DNA from: Heterobilharzia americana
Taxonomy: Eukaryota; Platyhelminthes; Trematoda; Strigeidida; Schistosomatidae
Assembly: GCA_944470555.2 (NCBI GenBank)
Contig: OX104134.1
Span: forward strand, 112,958,701 to 113,022,700
Direction of reading: 5' to 3'
DNA length: 64,000 nt
Under the pieces are notes generated by a model. The model searched no databases, was not told the origin of the DNA, and worked only from the letters and a program-made list of their open reading frames with translations. Both the position numbers and the translations under genes were made by a program. Below, piece after piece: positions 34,998 through 46,899 of this stretch; the stretch's first letter is position 1; every line of letters starts with the position of its first letter.

Positions 34998-36375
34998 TAG
35001 AGAATTATTATTATCGTCCCTTGGATTCCTAGTGAAACATACGGCTTCAGTAGCACGTCTCCAGTCTTTTGAACCACCGCCCATAAGCTTTCATTTCTTC
35101 CTCACTCGACCTCCTCCATATCACCCCGCCTCGGACGCCCAACTCGTCGTTTCCCCTTTGGATTCCACTTGAGGGCCTGGCCTGGTGCGTGATATCCCCA
35201 GTCGGCCTTTTCAGTGTATGCCCAATCCATTTCCACTTTCTTCTAAATATTTGTTGGGTGATAGGTTCTTGGTTGGTTCGTTGCCAGTCACAGTCCCTTG
35301 TTGCTTATTCTTATTATTCTGGCCATATGGTCTTCAGTATCGAGGGTAGGCGGCGGATATTGATGAGTGTCTGTAGTTTGTCGGTAATGCTTTCCGTGAC
35401 GCGCCAAGTTTCTGAGCCATATAGAAGCACTGACTTGACACTGGTGTTGAAAATCCTGATCTCGTTCTTTGTGCTGAGTGCAGCAGATCTTCATAGTGAT
35501 TTCAGATTAATGAAGGCCTGTCTTGTTGTCTTTCCCACCCTGCCTTTGACATCCTCATCTGTGCTGTGCCGCCACCTGCAGTTGAACGATGCTACCCTAC
35601 CTAGGTAGGTGAAAGAGACTACTCCCTTTATGTTTCTCCCGTTCATGGTGATTGGTGCTTGTTGTTGATGCTGTTGTTGGTTGGGTATCTTAATCACCTG
35701 TGCATTCACCTTCTCTACGTTCACCTGAAGGAAGTCCCGTTTTCACTGCCCTGCCTCTTCTGCCAACTTGTTAGTTTTCACCTGTAGATCTTCGAGTTTG
35801 TGCGACAACACATTAGACACAAATCATCATCGGTGGCGAAATCCAAATCTTCCTCTATGGTCTTTTCATCGCTCCACACAGCGTATGCCACTCTTCTCAC
35901 AGTTTCTTGCATGATCCAGTCCAGTCCACAATAATCAGAAACTTCATCGGTGATGATAGTAGGTGGGAGCCTTGTCTTACTCCTGTCTTTACTTCAAAGG
36001 CGTTACTGAGCTTTACATTGTGAATCACTTAGCATGTAGCACCATACAGATGTTGAATGAGCTTGATAAAGATTTGTGGCACTAAAACCGTGATGTTAAA
36101 GCAGCTGACAAATTACTTCTGAGTCGATGCTGTCGAAGACCTTTTCAAAATCGATGAAGTCGAAGTTGAGTTGACTGCCACTCTATCCTCTGTTCTGTGA
36201 TGATGCGTAGTGTAGCGTTACAATTTGATCCGCACATGATTTGTTCTTCCTGAGGCCAGCCAACCAGCCTGTTCCTGCCGTAATTTTGGATCCAGAGCAT
36301 ATTTTAGTCTATCCTAGATGATCCGGCTTAATATTTTGCTTGGGGTGGACAGAAGCATGATTCCGCGCCAGTTCT
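34998..36375 (-). mobile_element. SR2-like RTE retrotransposon, copy 5 (old, 5'-truncated)
   Basis: Minus-strand RT pieces run from 'KIKYYFG'-like sequence near 36340 through 'FIDFEKVFDSIDSE' near 36130, a 'GCC/FADD' region near 35850, 'APITMNGRNIKGVVSFTYLG' near 35640 and 'KSVLLYGSETW'-type sequence near 35420. The C-terminal 'AVLEPYVSLGIQGT' end comes near 35040. The 3' tail is a short TAA repeat at 35003-35013, as in copy 4. It has many more substitutions and indels than copies 1-4, so it is an older insertion. It lacks the endonuclease. Confidence 0.75.
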
Positions 36376-36559
36376 TGCAAAGACTAGAGAATTTTGATTA
36401 ACGTCATATATTTCGACAACGTTATTACAGTACGAAAATAGTATGTCTATTCTTTGTGATGAAAGTATATATATGGACTTCCGAAAATTCATAAAATGAT
36501 AATCTACTACGCCCAATATTGTTAATATGTCAGTCTCCCACACACAAACTGGCTAAATG

Positions 36560-37545
36560 ATTAGCCGAAATACTGAGCCTGATTCGCAATGTTTTATGTA
36601 AGTAATCAAAAAAGGTACTTTTGAACCTGGCGATTGTCTTACTGATATGGATATGTCATCCAAAATGACTGATGCGAGAAGACTGATTCCACCTGGCTCT
36701 GACCACGACGAAGAGCGAGGAATGAAGAAGGAATCAGCGTTGGGTAGCACATGGCAACTACTTAGGCCTATTAAAGATACCGGCAAGAAGAAGACTGTGG
36801 TGAGTAAAATTACCACCGAAAAGAATGGGAGGCTTAGCATTTGCCAACTTGGGTCATGTGTGGCACCGACCGGCGAGAAAGGACGAGTATGCTACGCAGC
36901 AGTCCATTCTGTTCTGCTTTACGGCTGTGAAACATGGTTGGTGAAAGTAGAAGAGTCTACATGGTTTTGATCATAGGTGTCTTCGTAGCATTGTTCGCAT
37001 TTGGTGGAACCTCCACGTGACCAGTGTTTAGGTCAGACGAAAGGTACTAGGCAAGTCAATTAATGAGGTTGTAAACTTTACTTGGCTAAGATGGCTTTGA
37101 CATGCTGATTTATCCCCTACCTTGATGTGCTATGCTAGGGGAAGTTGGATTAGGTTGGAAGAGGGTGCAGAGTGGCCAGACCAAGATCTATTATCAGTAG
37201 ATGAAATCACTTGCTGTTGGTCTGAGTCATGTAAGGAGGTGGGGACAGCCTAGTTGGGGTCCCCAGGACGATATGAACCATTAGTTGTGGACTCGTGGTA
37301 ACAAGACTGAAAATCGGTTACAAGGGCGCAAATATATTCACTCCTTGAGATTTTCTAAAGCTTGAACATTCGTACTAACCTTTATTTTCAGATTCTTTAT
37401 TCTCTTACAATACTTTATCTTCTATGATAACACTCTTTCTATCTACCTGTTCTTTGTGTACTACACAGAAAGGCGGCAACCTGAACTGATGCTCCTGTGT
37501 GCGTGGTTCTACGTTGATTTTGTCAGTCAAACAGGAATGCTAGGA
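36560..37545 (+). mobile_element. LINE-X with internal deletion of the reverse transcriptase
   Basis: An open frame at 36647-36970 starts in the region between endonuclease and RT ('STWQLLRPIKDTGKKKTVVSK'-type sequence, 36750-36810). It then jumps to the C-terminal module ('GRVCYAAVHSVLLYGCETW', 36880-36945), so the RT is missing. Further C-terminal remnants follow in other frames ('HRCLRSIVRIWWNLHV', 'LRWLWHADLSPTLMC', 'WDRMAQ'-like end). The shared 3' end lies at 37340-37545. An internal deletion, or recombination between two copies, explains the junction near 36850. Confidence 0.65.
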
Positions 37546-38440
37546 TGTACAGTAATCCTCCACTGATCCTGTTTAAAAGGATGACTTATATCAATATCTA
37601 TCTACGTCCATCGTCGGTTCGGTGTCAGCGAACGCTATAACAGTGTCTTTTCTTATACCTGAAGTTAGTTCTGCAAGAAATAGAATCGCAAGAGACAACC
37701 ATTATGTCGATTGGTCGGCATGGAGCTTCCTACCCCAATAAGCCTTTCCGATTGATTTACCTTTCCAACCTGAACGTTGAATTCGCTTACCATTATGAAT
37801 ATATCTGCGCGTTTTGCTAGATGTAGCAAGATTAACAGCTTTTGACAGAATCAATCCCTTGTAACAAGCATAATGCGGTCGGTGGGCGCATGAATGGAGA
37901 TTGTGTATAGCCATCGACAAGTCTCACAGCCATTCTTAGGTACTGCAAATCTATTCAGTGAGACAGCAAAAAGAAGGAGGATAAGCGGTATCGAGTCGAG
38001 AAGTACACTTTCTATCCAAGAAATCCATACTATGACTACACAAGGAAGTCCGAGAGAGTTACTGAATGAGTCTTTGTACACTCATGTATTCTGCAGATTC
38101 AAAACACTAGCAAGAAAAAGTCGATGGAATAAATGCACCTGGGTTGTCTGTAAAGCGCTTCTAAAAGAGGAAACGAAAATGGGGTGAGATTTCAGAGTTT
38201 CAGTGAGAGATAACTGTCGTGAAAATTGGAATAGAGACTCAGAATTGATAGCCTCTATGAAAACAACCGTGTGGCTTTAGGGATAACAGGAATCCTGCAC
38301 TGTTAACAGTGTTCACAGGGTGAAAGTAAGGGATTTGCAAGAGGCCTAAATTCACGTTACGAAGTCAGATCGAGAAACAAGACAGAGGAAGAAACGGCAG
38401 GCTATCTCCAATTGAATTTTATAGACTGTTAAAAGCGTAC
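37546..38440. other. No recognised gene
   Basis: Overlapping short frames of 70-97 codons at 37700-38190 have no motif I recognise. Nothing shared with the rest of the window was found. Confidence 0.3.
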
Positions 38441-38800
38441 AATCGATTGGTACTCATCATCTACCCACACTCTAGGAGTCGTTTCTTAAAAGTAACTGAA
38501 AGAAAAAAAGGAAAACTTTTTTCGTGACCACACAGTCCATAGGAAATCTGCTTGAGGCCTGTCACACACGAGCCCTTTAGGATTGTCGGATTGAGATTTG
38601 ATCGTTCTAAAGCTGGACAAGAGAAACCCATGTTGCAAGACAGGGAGGAGTGTGGTACTCTTGAGGCCAACCTCTTCTAACTCCCTTTCCCATAGGGAAG
38701 GCAGCATCAACATGGTACTACTGGCCATCCGTGGAAAACATCTCATTGCTGTCATATCCTGAACAGCGAGCAGTACAGCCTCACCTCGGACCCCGTCCTA
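38441..38800 (-). repeat. Inverted repeat B, left copy (unidentified dispersed repeat)
   Basis: The reverse complement nearly equals 43348-43704. It has an 89-codon frame on the minus strand that also exists in the other copy with one residue changed. The frame resembles no protein I know, and the repeat could be the end of an unidentified element. Confidence 0.85.
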
Positions 38801-40229
38801 GTGTAATATAATACACTATGACGGCAACTGCTTCCTGCCTTATCAGTATTCAACAGACCGTACTGGCATGGTAGGTTAGGACCTCAAGGAAAAAGAGTTT
38901 CAGCCACTGTGACTGGTTGATTCATTGTGATATGCAAACCCGACCACTATGTTAAGGTGGCAGCTAACAGCCAGATGGAAATAGAAGCGACTTCAAAATC
39001 ACCACACTGACTCTTTCCACAATCGTTAGATTCAATAAACAAGGCAACAGATGTCTTGCTGTTTATGAAGCTCAGAAAAATTAGCTTTTCTTTTAAAGGT
39101 TGATGGTTGAACAATAATTTCTCAATGTTACTACTGTCTCGTTTCATTTGTTCATCCAGCGTCACAGTAATACCTGAGATATCAAACAACAAGATATTAT
39201 TGTTAAGAAATAAGGGGAATAATTGGGAGAAAATAACCAAGAAAAATCTGTGCATTGTTTGTATTCAGGGCAGTTACAGTGATGGAACTATGCATACACC
39301 AAAGCTCAGTTATTTTGAGTGCTACTTCGTGTCTTGGCTGCTGGAACGGCTTACGTTATAAAAATTCTGAAGGACGCTGATTCTATCCAGCCAATCTACG
39401 AAAAAATTGAGATGGGGATTCTGGATGTTCTATGTGACGGTGAGAAGTTAACACACAAAGGTAAGGAGACAATGTTACACAAGCAAACTATTATTTGTGA
39501 ATCAATTGTGAGAAATAACAATATATCAATGAACAGCATTTGAAACACATATTCAAGCAGTACATTATCCTGTTTATTTATGCTCATACAGTAATAGGTT
39601 GCAACATAATATGAAAGGACAGCAAATTAGCATGAACTAACAACATGAATAGTAGAGCAACAAGTGTTGACACAATCGTTGTCTCTAGGTTACTTTTTTA
39701 AAACGAGTAAAACCTTCAAACGATTTTGCTACGATGGTAAACAGAACATATACAAATAATCATTTATGCTAATGATGAGGTATGAGAACCGAATAAGTGC
39801 AGTAAGTGATTACTTCAAGAATAGTATTTATCACAAAAAATGAAGCAATTTATGGAAATACTGCATCAAGAAAGTATTGAATATTGCATAGTATTTAATG
39901 GTAGATCCACAGCACATATTCTGATCCATCTGAGATCAACCTCTTACACAGTATTGATGAGTTAGGAACAATGGCGTAAAACGATTACTTTAGTATTCAA
40001 GAGACAATATTTAACAAGCAATGTCCAAATTAAGGCAATCATAACACACACACACACAGTCCATTGTTTACCACACTGAATATCGTTAGTGCAACAGTTT
40101 ATTACCAGTTATCAATATATATCAGCATATTCATCTACAAATGCACATATACATTTATAAATATCACTGCAGAATTACTATTATGCCTAATACCACAATT
40201 TCTACAACACACAGGAAAATAAAGATATA
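38801..40229. other. No recognised gene
   Basis: AT-rich sequence between inverted repeats B (left) and A (left), with an (AC)n run near 40046-40060. Frames of 102 codons (38947-39255 minus) and 74 codons (39319-39543 plus) show no recognised motif. Confidence 0.3.
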
Positions 40230-40578
40230 CGCCATACAAAATGATAAAGTAGCAGTATGAAGATGCATAAAGCAGAAGAGAGAATGGCGATCAAATCAAA
40301 TAGGTTACCAAAGAAACAGATTCTAAGATACTTCTGAAGAACCGTTCACTACTTTCATCTTACTCTTCAGTAGTAGGAGAAACAAGAAAGCTGCAACATG
40401 ATCAGCACTGATTTCGATTCTGAGTCATGTCTACTATCATCTCAACACACTGAGTTGCATTATCTCTCCGACCCCACCTAAGGCGTCGTGAAGCATCTGC
40501 AGATGCTAACCTAACACAACTATCCTTCATCCCGCCCCTCCCAACGTCATTTTGCTGGCTATCTATCCCCTTCTTCCA
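40230..40578 (-). repeat. Inverted repeat A, left copy (LINE-X tail)
   Basis: The 349 bp match 46309-46657 in inverse orientation with very few differences. On the minus strand it encodes the end of the LINE-X C-terminal module ('WKKGIDSQQNDVGRGG', 'DMTQNRNQC') plus 3' flank. Its right edge abuts the truncated 5' end of SR2 copy 3. Confidence 0.9.
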
Positions 40579-43347
40579 CGCTACGCACGTACAAATAATG
40601 CACAGCAAGAGAAAAAGGAGGAATTCTACAGACAACTGCAATCAACACTGGACAAGACACCACCTCAATTGGCGATATCAAAGTTCATTCTAATGGGCAG
40701 GGTGATGTGAGTGCCAAACTGGGAGCAGACAACACAGGAAGAGAACTAACCATGGGCCAAGAAGCGCTCGGTGAGGTGATGAATGAGAATGGAGAATTGT
40801 ATGCATTCAACGATTTGGTGATTGGAGGCGAGGCAGTGTGTTCAGGTACGAGGATATCCACAAAGTGAGCGACATGGATTCGATTTCACCGGACACCAGG
40901 ACACACTACACTAAAATCAGATCGACTTTATCTCAATCTCAAGAAAGTTGAGACGCAGTCTACTTGACACAAGGTCAAGAAGAGGAGCAGATGTGGGCTC
41001 AGACCACTCACTATCTAGTGCAAGGAACCTACCTACCTTCAAAATCAAGTTGAAAGACTTCAAGGAAGCTGGTGGTAGACCACAGTTCAAATTCAACACC
41101 CACAACAGAAACTGAACTGAAGGACGAAACTACAAGCAACATCTTCACGGTAGCCATCAAGACAAAATGGGAGACATCGAGCAACATCCCTGAAGAAACC
41201 TGTGTGGAAGAACACTGGAACTCTTTGAAAGCTATGTGGTAAGAAACCTGCATAACCGTATTAAGAAGGAAGAAGAAAGAAGATAAGGAGTGGAATGAAT
41301 CTCGATGGACACATGGAAGCTGATGGAGCAGGGAGAGGAGGATGGTGAAGCAGAAGATAAACCAGTGCAAGGATGCTCAACAACAAGAGGAACTGAATAC
41401 AATGTATAAAACACTACACTGGATAAAGAAGTGAAGAAGAGCGCGTGCAAAGATAAAGGACACTTCCACGACACACTGGCAAGTGAAGCAGAACAGGCTG
41501 CAGGTAGGAGAGACAGAGACCTGACAACATTGTATCAAATAACCAGGTTACTTATTGTCTGGAAAGAGATCGACGCAGACGAAACTAATAAAAGGTGGTG
41601 AGGGAAATCTAATTACGAAAGAAGAGAAACAAAGGGAACGATGGACTGACCACTTCAAAAGGCTCTCTAATCGACCACCACCTGCACTTCATCCAGAAAT
41701 ACCACCAGCGGCGCAGCCACAGAACTACAAGTTAACATAAATCCTCCGACAAAAATGGAAGTCCTGAACGCCATAATGCTACTGAAATGCAGGAAAGCAG
41801 CAGGACCAGATGGAATCCCGCCAGAAGCACTGAAAACAGATGCAGAGACAACAGTGGACATGTTCACACCACACCACTATTGCAGAAGGTGTGGAAGGAA
41901 GGGAAGGTACCTGCTAACCGATTGGAAGAAGGGCTACCTTGTCAAATTCCCAAAGAAGGGAGACCTCAGTGTTTGCAAGAACTGGCGCGGAATCACTCTC
42001 CTGTCCACCCAAAGCAAGCAAAATATTAAGCCGCATCATCCTGGAGAGACTAAAGGATTCACTGGATTCAAAACTACGACAGGAACAGGCTGGCTGCATT
42101 CAGGAAGCACAAATTATGTGCTGTCCAAACTGCAACGCTACGTTTCGCATCATCATAGAACAGAGTATAGAATGGCAGTCAACTCAACTCTACCTCAACT
42201 TCATCGACTTTGAAAAGGCCTTCGACAGCGTTGACCGAGAGGTAATTTAGATGCTGCTTCAATACTATGGAACACCGCAAACCTTTATCAGCCTCATTCA
42301 GCAACTATATGAAGATGCCACATGCCAAGCAATTCACAATGGGAAGTTCAGTGATGCTTTTGAAGTGAAGACAGGAGTGAAACAAGGTTGCCTACTATCC
42401 CTCATGATATTCCTGATCGTGGTCAACTGGATCATGCAACAAACAGTGGGGAGCGAGAAGAGGGGGATACGCTGGACTGCGGAAAATAACCTAGAAGATC
42501 TGGATTTCGCCGATGACTTGTGCCTGATGTCACACAAACTTGAAGATCTACAGGCAAAAACTAACAAGTTGACAGAAGACGCAGCGAAGACGGGACTTCA
42601 AGTGAATATAGAGGAGACAGAAGTGATGAAGATACCGCACCACCACCATCAACAACAACAACAAACTCCAATCACTGTCAACGGGAGAAACTTAAAGGAA
42701 GTAACCTCCTTCACCTATCTAGGCAGCACTGTTTCAACTACAGGCGGCACAGACGAGGATGTCAAAACCAGTCAGGATCGGAAAAGCAAGACAGGCCTTC
42801 ATTAGCCTGAAACCAGTGTGGAGATCTTCTGCACTCAGCATGCGGAACAAGATACGGATTTTCAACACCAACGTCAAGTCAGTGCTTCTGTATGGTTCAG
42901 AGACTTGGCGCGTTGCGAAGGGGATTTCCAACAAACTACAGACATTCATCAACAACTGCTTACGCTGGCTCGCTACTGAAGATCAGATGGCCAGAAAGAA
43001 TAAGCAACAAGGAGCTCTGGCTGGGCAACGAACCAGCCAAGAACCTATCGCTGAACAAATATGCACTGGAAGGAAGTGGAGATGGATTGGGCATTCACTG
43101 AGAAGGCCGACTGGGGACATCACGCGTCAGGCCAGTTGCTCGAGTGGAACCCCGATGGGAAGCGACGAGTTGAGTGTCCCAGCTGAAAGTGACATGGAGG
43201 AGATGGTGCGAGGAGGAAATGAGAGCTTGTGGGCTGTCGTGGAGCCAGGTTTAAAAGATTACAGAGATTAGAGCGCATTGGAGACAAGCTACTGAAGCCC
43301 TAAGTTCCATTAGGAACCCAAGGGACAAATAATAAGTAATAATAAGA
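40579..43347 (+). mobile_element. SR2-like RTE retrotransposon, copy 3 (5'-truncated, frame-disrupted)
   Basis: Begins inside the endonuclease region at 'ctacgcacgtacaaataatg' and runs to the SR2 3' end ('aggaacccaaggga', then AATAAT repeats). The endonuclease end is present ('NQIDF'-type region near 40915, 'GADVGSDHSL' near 40990). The RT spans about 41755-42560 ('AAGPDGIPPEALK', 'FIDFEKAFDSVDREVI' followed by TAG at 42248, 'VKQGCLLS', 'LEDLDFADDL'). The C-terminal domain follows ('VKSVLLYGSETWRVAKG', 'RKWRWIGHSLRRPTGDITRQA', about 42870-43130). From about 41300 onward it is nearly identical to copy 4, including the TAG and the frameshifts. It lies exactly between inverted repeat units A-left and B-right. 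Confidence 0.85.
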
Positions 43348-43704
43348 GGATGGGGTCCGAGGGTGAGGCTGTACTGCTCGCTGTTCGGGATATGACAGCA
43401 ATGAGATGTTTTCCACGGATGGCCAGTAGTACCATGTTGATGCTGCCTTCCCTATGGGAAAGGGAGTTAGAAGAGGTTGGCCTCAAGAGTACCACACTCC
43501 TCCCTGTCTTGCAACATGGGTTTCTCTTGTCCAGCTTTAGAACGATCAAATCTCAATCCGACAATCCTAAAGGGCTCGTGTGTGACAAGCCTCAAGCAGA
43601 TTTCCTATGGACTGTGTGGTCACGAAAAAAGTTTTCCTTTTTTTCTTTCAGTTACTTTTAAGAACGACTCCTAGAGTGTGGGTAGATGATGAGTACCGAT
43701 CGCC
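43348..43704 (+). repeat. Inverted repeat B, right copy
   Basis: Partner of 38441-38800, starting directly at the 3' end of SR2 copy 3. A 103-codon frame (43350-43661) runs through it without a recognisable domain. Confidence 0.85.
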
Positions 43705-43779
43705 GTCATGCCTCCAGCAGTCTACAAACTTTAATAAAAGGTAACCTACTTTTCTTTCTTTCACTTTTCTCATGAAATC

Positions 43780-44075
43780 AAGAGGCTCATACCTTACTGA
43801 AGTTTCATATTTCCGAGATTGATAGGGATCTAAGCTGATTTTCGTGAGGATCCAGTGTTTTCGGTTTTAAGGCCTTCAGGTGACAGCGCATTTTGTCAGC
43901 TGAATCGCCCAACAGGGCAATAACGTCTGCGCGCTCTAACTTTGCTAGATTCCCTTCAGGGAGTAGGTGAATGTCTTTAAAGTCAGCGGTACCTAAGTTG
44001 ATGCCTATTAGTACGTCTATAACAACTCTTTTTAAGCGTCAATACGGTTACTTGAACACGGGTAGAGGATTTTGA
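43780..44075 (-). mobile_element. LINE-X reverse transcriptase remnant
   Basis: The minus strand reads 'INLGTADFKDIHLLPEGNLA', then a degenerate 'ERADVIALLGDSADKMRCHL'. That is the RT catalytic block of the LINE-X family with YADD decayed to RADV. Flanking parts are too decayed to follow. Confidence 0.5.
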
Positions 44076-45059
44076 TTAACGTTGAATCTTCTCTCGGTAA
44101 TCTCTTCAGCGTTGTACCTTGTCACGAAACTTCTTCGGTGAGAGTAAGATGTCTCCTTCACGTACGTAAATATGGTAAATGTTGCCCACCGTTGAGTGTG
44201 ACTGTGCCATATCTCCCGAGAGGTAAAATATGTTCTATGCTCTGCTGCCGAGGTCTGAAATTGACCTGGTTTTTTATTTGAAGTCACTTGGTTTCACTCA
44301 GCGAGTTGGGCAAATCTGCAAATCCCAGGTTTCGATTTTCTAGAGATTCAATGACATGTTTTGCGGTTTTGAAGTTGCAGGCATACCATTAAGTTTCAGA
44401 GTACAAAGACCATTGCTAGACTTCATTCCATTTGACAGTAGGTGTGTGCTTGTGGACTGGATGATGCAGTGTGTAGTGAAAACAGTAGCGATAGTCACTT
44501 GTAATCTCTGTATAGGCATTACTGACAGCAGTTCGGATTATTTCTACCGAAATGTGTATAGCTTCCAATAAAAAGCTGAGCGTTCAGATTTGATTATCTT
44601 AGCAAGTGATTTAATGCACAGATGGGTAGGTTAAGTGAGGTAGGAAAGCAATTCATAAATCACAGTTTTTAACAAACCTACTTTTCGTTGAATAGATAGG
44701 TGTAAACTGACAGTGGAGCATAAAATATTGAAGTCGATGTCATTGTGATTCGTTTCTCACTATCCAAATGTAAATTAGTAGCACTAGGACTGGTTTTCAC
44801 TAATCCTTCGTTTAACAGCAGGAAATGAAGTGGTTTAACGTGCTGACTACTTGATCTATTTGGAAAGTCGATTCATTACTGGTGCGCCGGTGACTGATAG
44901 ATACTGTACATGGGTACAAAAGGCTCGATTGGTCTTCATCAACCTATGACATTTATAGCACTCTGTGATGTGCGACTGCTAATTAAAGACCAGGTGTACA
45001 GCCCTTTAGCTTGCACTGTTCTATTAAATAGCTTTCAAAAATGGTCATCTAGGGTAGAG
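44076..45059. other. No recognised gene
   Basis: Opposite-strand frames of 69-79 codons at 44048-44290 may be more decayed LINE sequence. The rest shows nothing supportable. Confidence 0.3.
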
Positions 45060-45560
45060 GACATGAGAAGTCTTTAAGTGTTCGACCGCCACAGTCTTCA
45101 TGGCATAGGTCGCGTATGGTGGAACTACCTCGTCAGTAATGTAGTAGTGAGGTGCAGAGTATCGGGCAGAAGCTGTAGGACAGTTTGTGATGCTGCTAAC
45201 CTTCAACGTCTCAGATGGTTGGGGCATGTGTTATGGGTATTTAGCCCAGTGATGCAATGTTAGCTGACGTAGGTCTATGATAGATAAAGTTAAGAGAGTT
45301 TCAAATATGGCATCAGTACATGAAGTCTTTGACTGCACATCTAAGCCCTGTGAGGAAATGTAGACTTCCAGGTTGGTGTTTATGTGAGAGCAGAAATCTG
45401 TGGAGGGGGGACTATGTGATATGGCTCAGAATCAAACTCAGTGGTGCAAACGCATCCAAACACCTTCCGCACAATTGTCACAACAGATTTCATTATTTTT
45501 CATTCCTTGCCCTCTTTTAACAACTTACTACCACTGTAACTACGTTCCTCCTTATTTCTT
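45060..45560 (+). mobile_element. LINE-X C-terminal module remnant
   Basis: The plus strand gives 'FDRHSL' and 'RVWWNYLVSNVVVRCRV', then 'LQRLRWLGHVLW' (45200-45235). After frame changes it gives 'RKCRLPGWCLCESRN' and 'DMAQNQTQWCKRIQT' (45350-45460). This is the usual end of the LINE-X protein, with frameshifts. No RT remains. Confidence 0.65.
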
Positions 45561-46059
45561 TTTAATCTTGTTGCCTTCCGTTCTGACGTACCAATGTGGA
45601 GCGTTTCCATGTTGATTATATATGATATTGCCCTGTTCAGGATTACAGTTACGATGACCACCGGAACTCAAACTGAGGTTGGGGCATACCAAAGCTTTAC
45701 GAGAGTGTAGACAATTGCTCCAGAAGTAGTGACAGTTCTTAATACACTCATGCTATCGGTAGATAACTGCATTTTCATTTATTTCAGTGTAGGCGTTAGT
45801 GTAAAGAAAGGATATCACACACCAAAACGGTAATGGTTGTGCGAAGTTACTAGTAGTTGAAAGTAGGTTGTAATCTGCACAAGATAACAGATGGTCACCG
45901 TTGTCCAACCTGGGATCGACTAACCCTAGTTATTTAATAAACAACTCTCATTTCAAATTAGACACCTCACCTGCAGTTTCAAGCTGTCAGTCAAACACTA
46001 CGTTATTTGACGACCATATATGGTAGAGAAGGCGACTCAACTGACGGTAGAATACACTC

Positions 46060-46657
46060 TCAAGTTCATCCACGCTGGAGCTGGTCAGAGCATCTTAAAT
46101 CCCCGTCTTCTTCACGAGACTACTCGCATCCAATGGTTATATCGTGTAAACAATTCTCAAGTTAGGCTATGCGTGTTTAGGGTTGATGGAGATCTTCATT
46201 CATCGAGTGTGGTCATCCTAAAACACCGACTTTGGTGTCTTGGAAGTGTGTTACACATGCTTTTCAAAGGGGTCACATCATTTGCTGTTCCATTACCCTA
46301 GAACTACTTGGAAGAAGGGGATAGATAGCCAGCGAAATGACGTTGGGAGGGGCGGGATGAAGGATAGTTGTGTTAGGTTAGCATCTGCAGATGCTTCACG
46401 ACGCCTTAGGTGGGGTCGGAGAGATAATGCAACTCAGTGTGTTGAGATGATAGTAGACATGACTCAGAATCGAAATCAGTGCTGATCATGTTGCAGCTTT
46501 CTTGTTTCTCCTACTACTGAAGAGTAAGATGAAAGTAGTGAACGGTTCTTCAGAAGTATCTTAGAATCTGTTTCTTTGGTAACCTATTTGATTTGATCGC
46601 CATTCTCTCTTCTGCTTTATGCATCTTCATACTGCTACTTTATCATTTTGTATGGCG
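46060..46657 (+). mobile_element. LINE-X C-terminal end, including inverted repeat A (right copy)
   Basis: The plus strand encodes 'VVILKHRLWCLGSVLHM' (46205-46260), then 'TWKKGIDSQRNDVGRGGMKD' and 'MIVDMTQNRNQC' up to 46485, followed by the 3' flank. From 46309 the sequence is duplicated in inverse at 40230-40578. It is the same subfamily as the remnant at 3106-3680. The reading frame changes at least twice, so it is not functional. Confidence 0.7.
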
Positions 46658-46899
46658 CGTCTCTTGGCATCTATGTTATAATGTGAGAAGAAGATGGAGG
46701 TTACCCGAGAAATGTTACGTATTCGCGCAATCCACTGACATCAATCTGACCACACGTTTACTTGTCAAGGTACTTTATATAAAGGATGAAAATAGGGTGG
46801 ATAAGATAAATGCATTAAGATAATACAAGAATTGGAGAATACAAGGATAGTGAGGAGGAATAAAACATTTTCACACCTTCTTTGGCATTAAAATGAGAT

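Noticed and set aside
40046..40060. CRISPR-like or tandem array
   Set aside because: Only a short AC microsatellite; no spaced direct repeats were found anywhere in the window.
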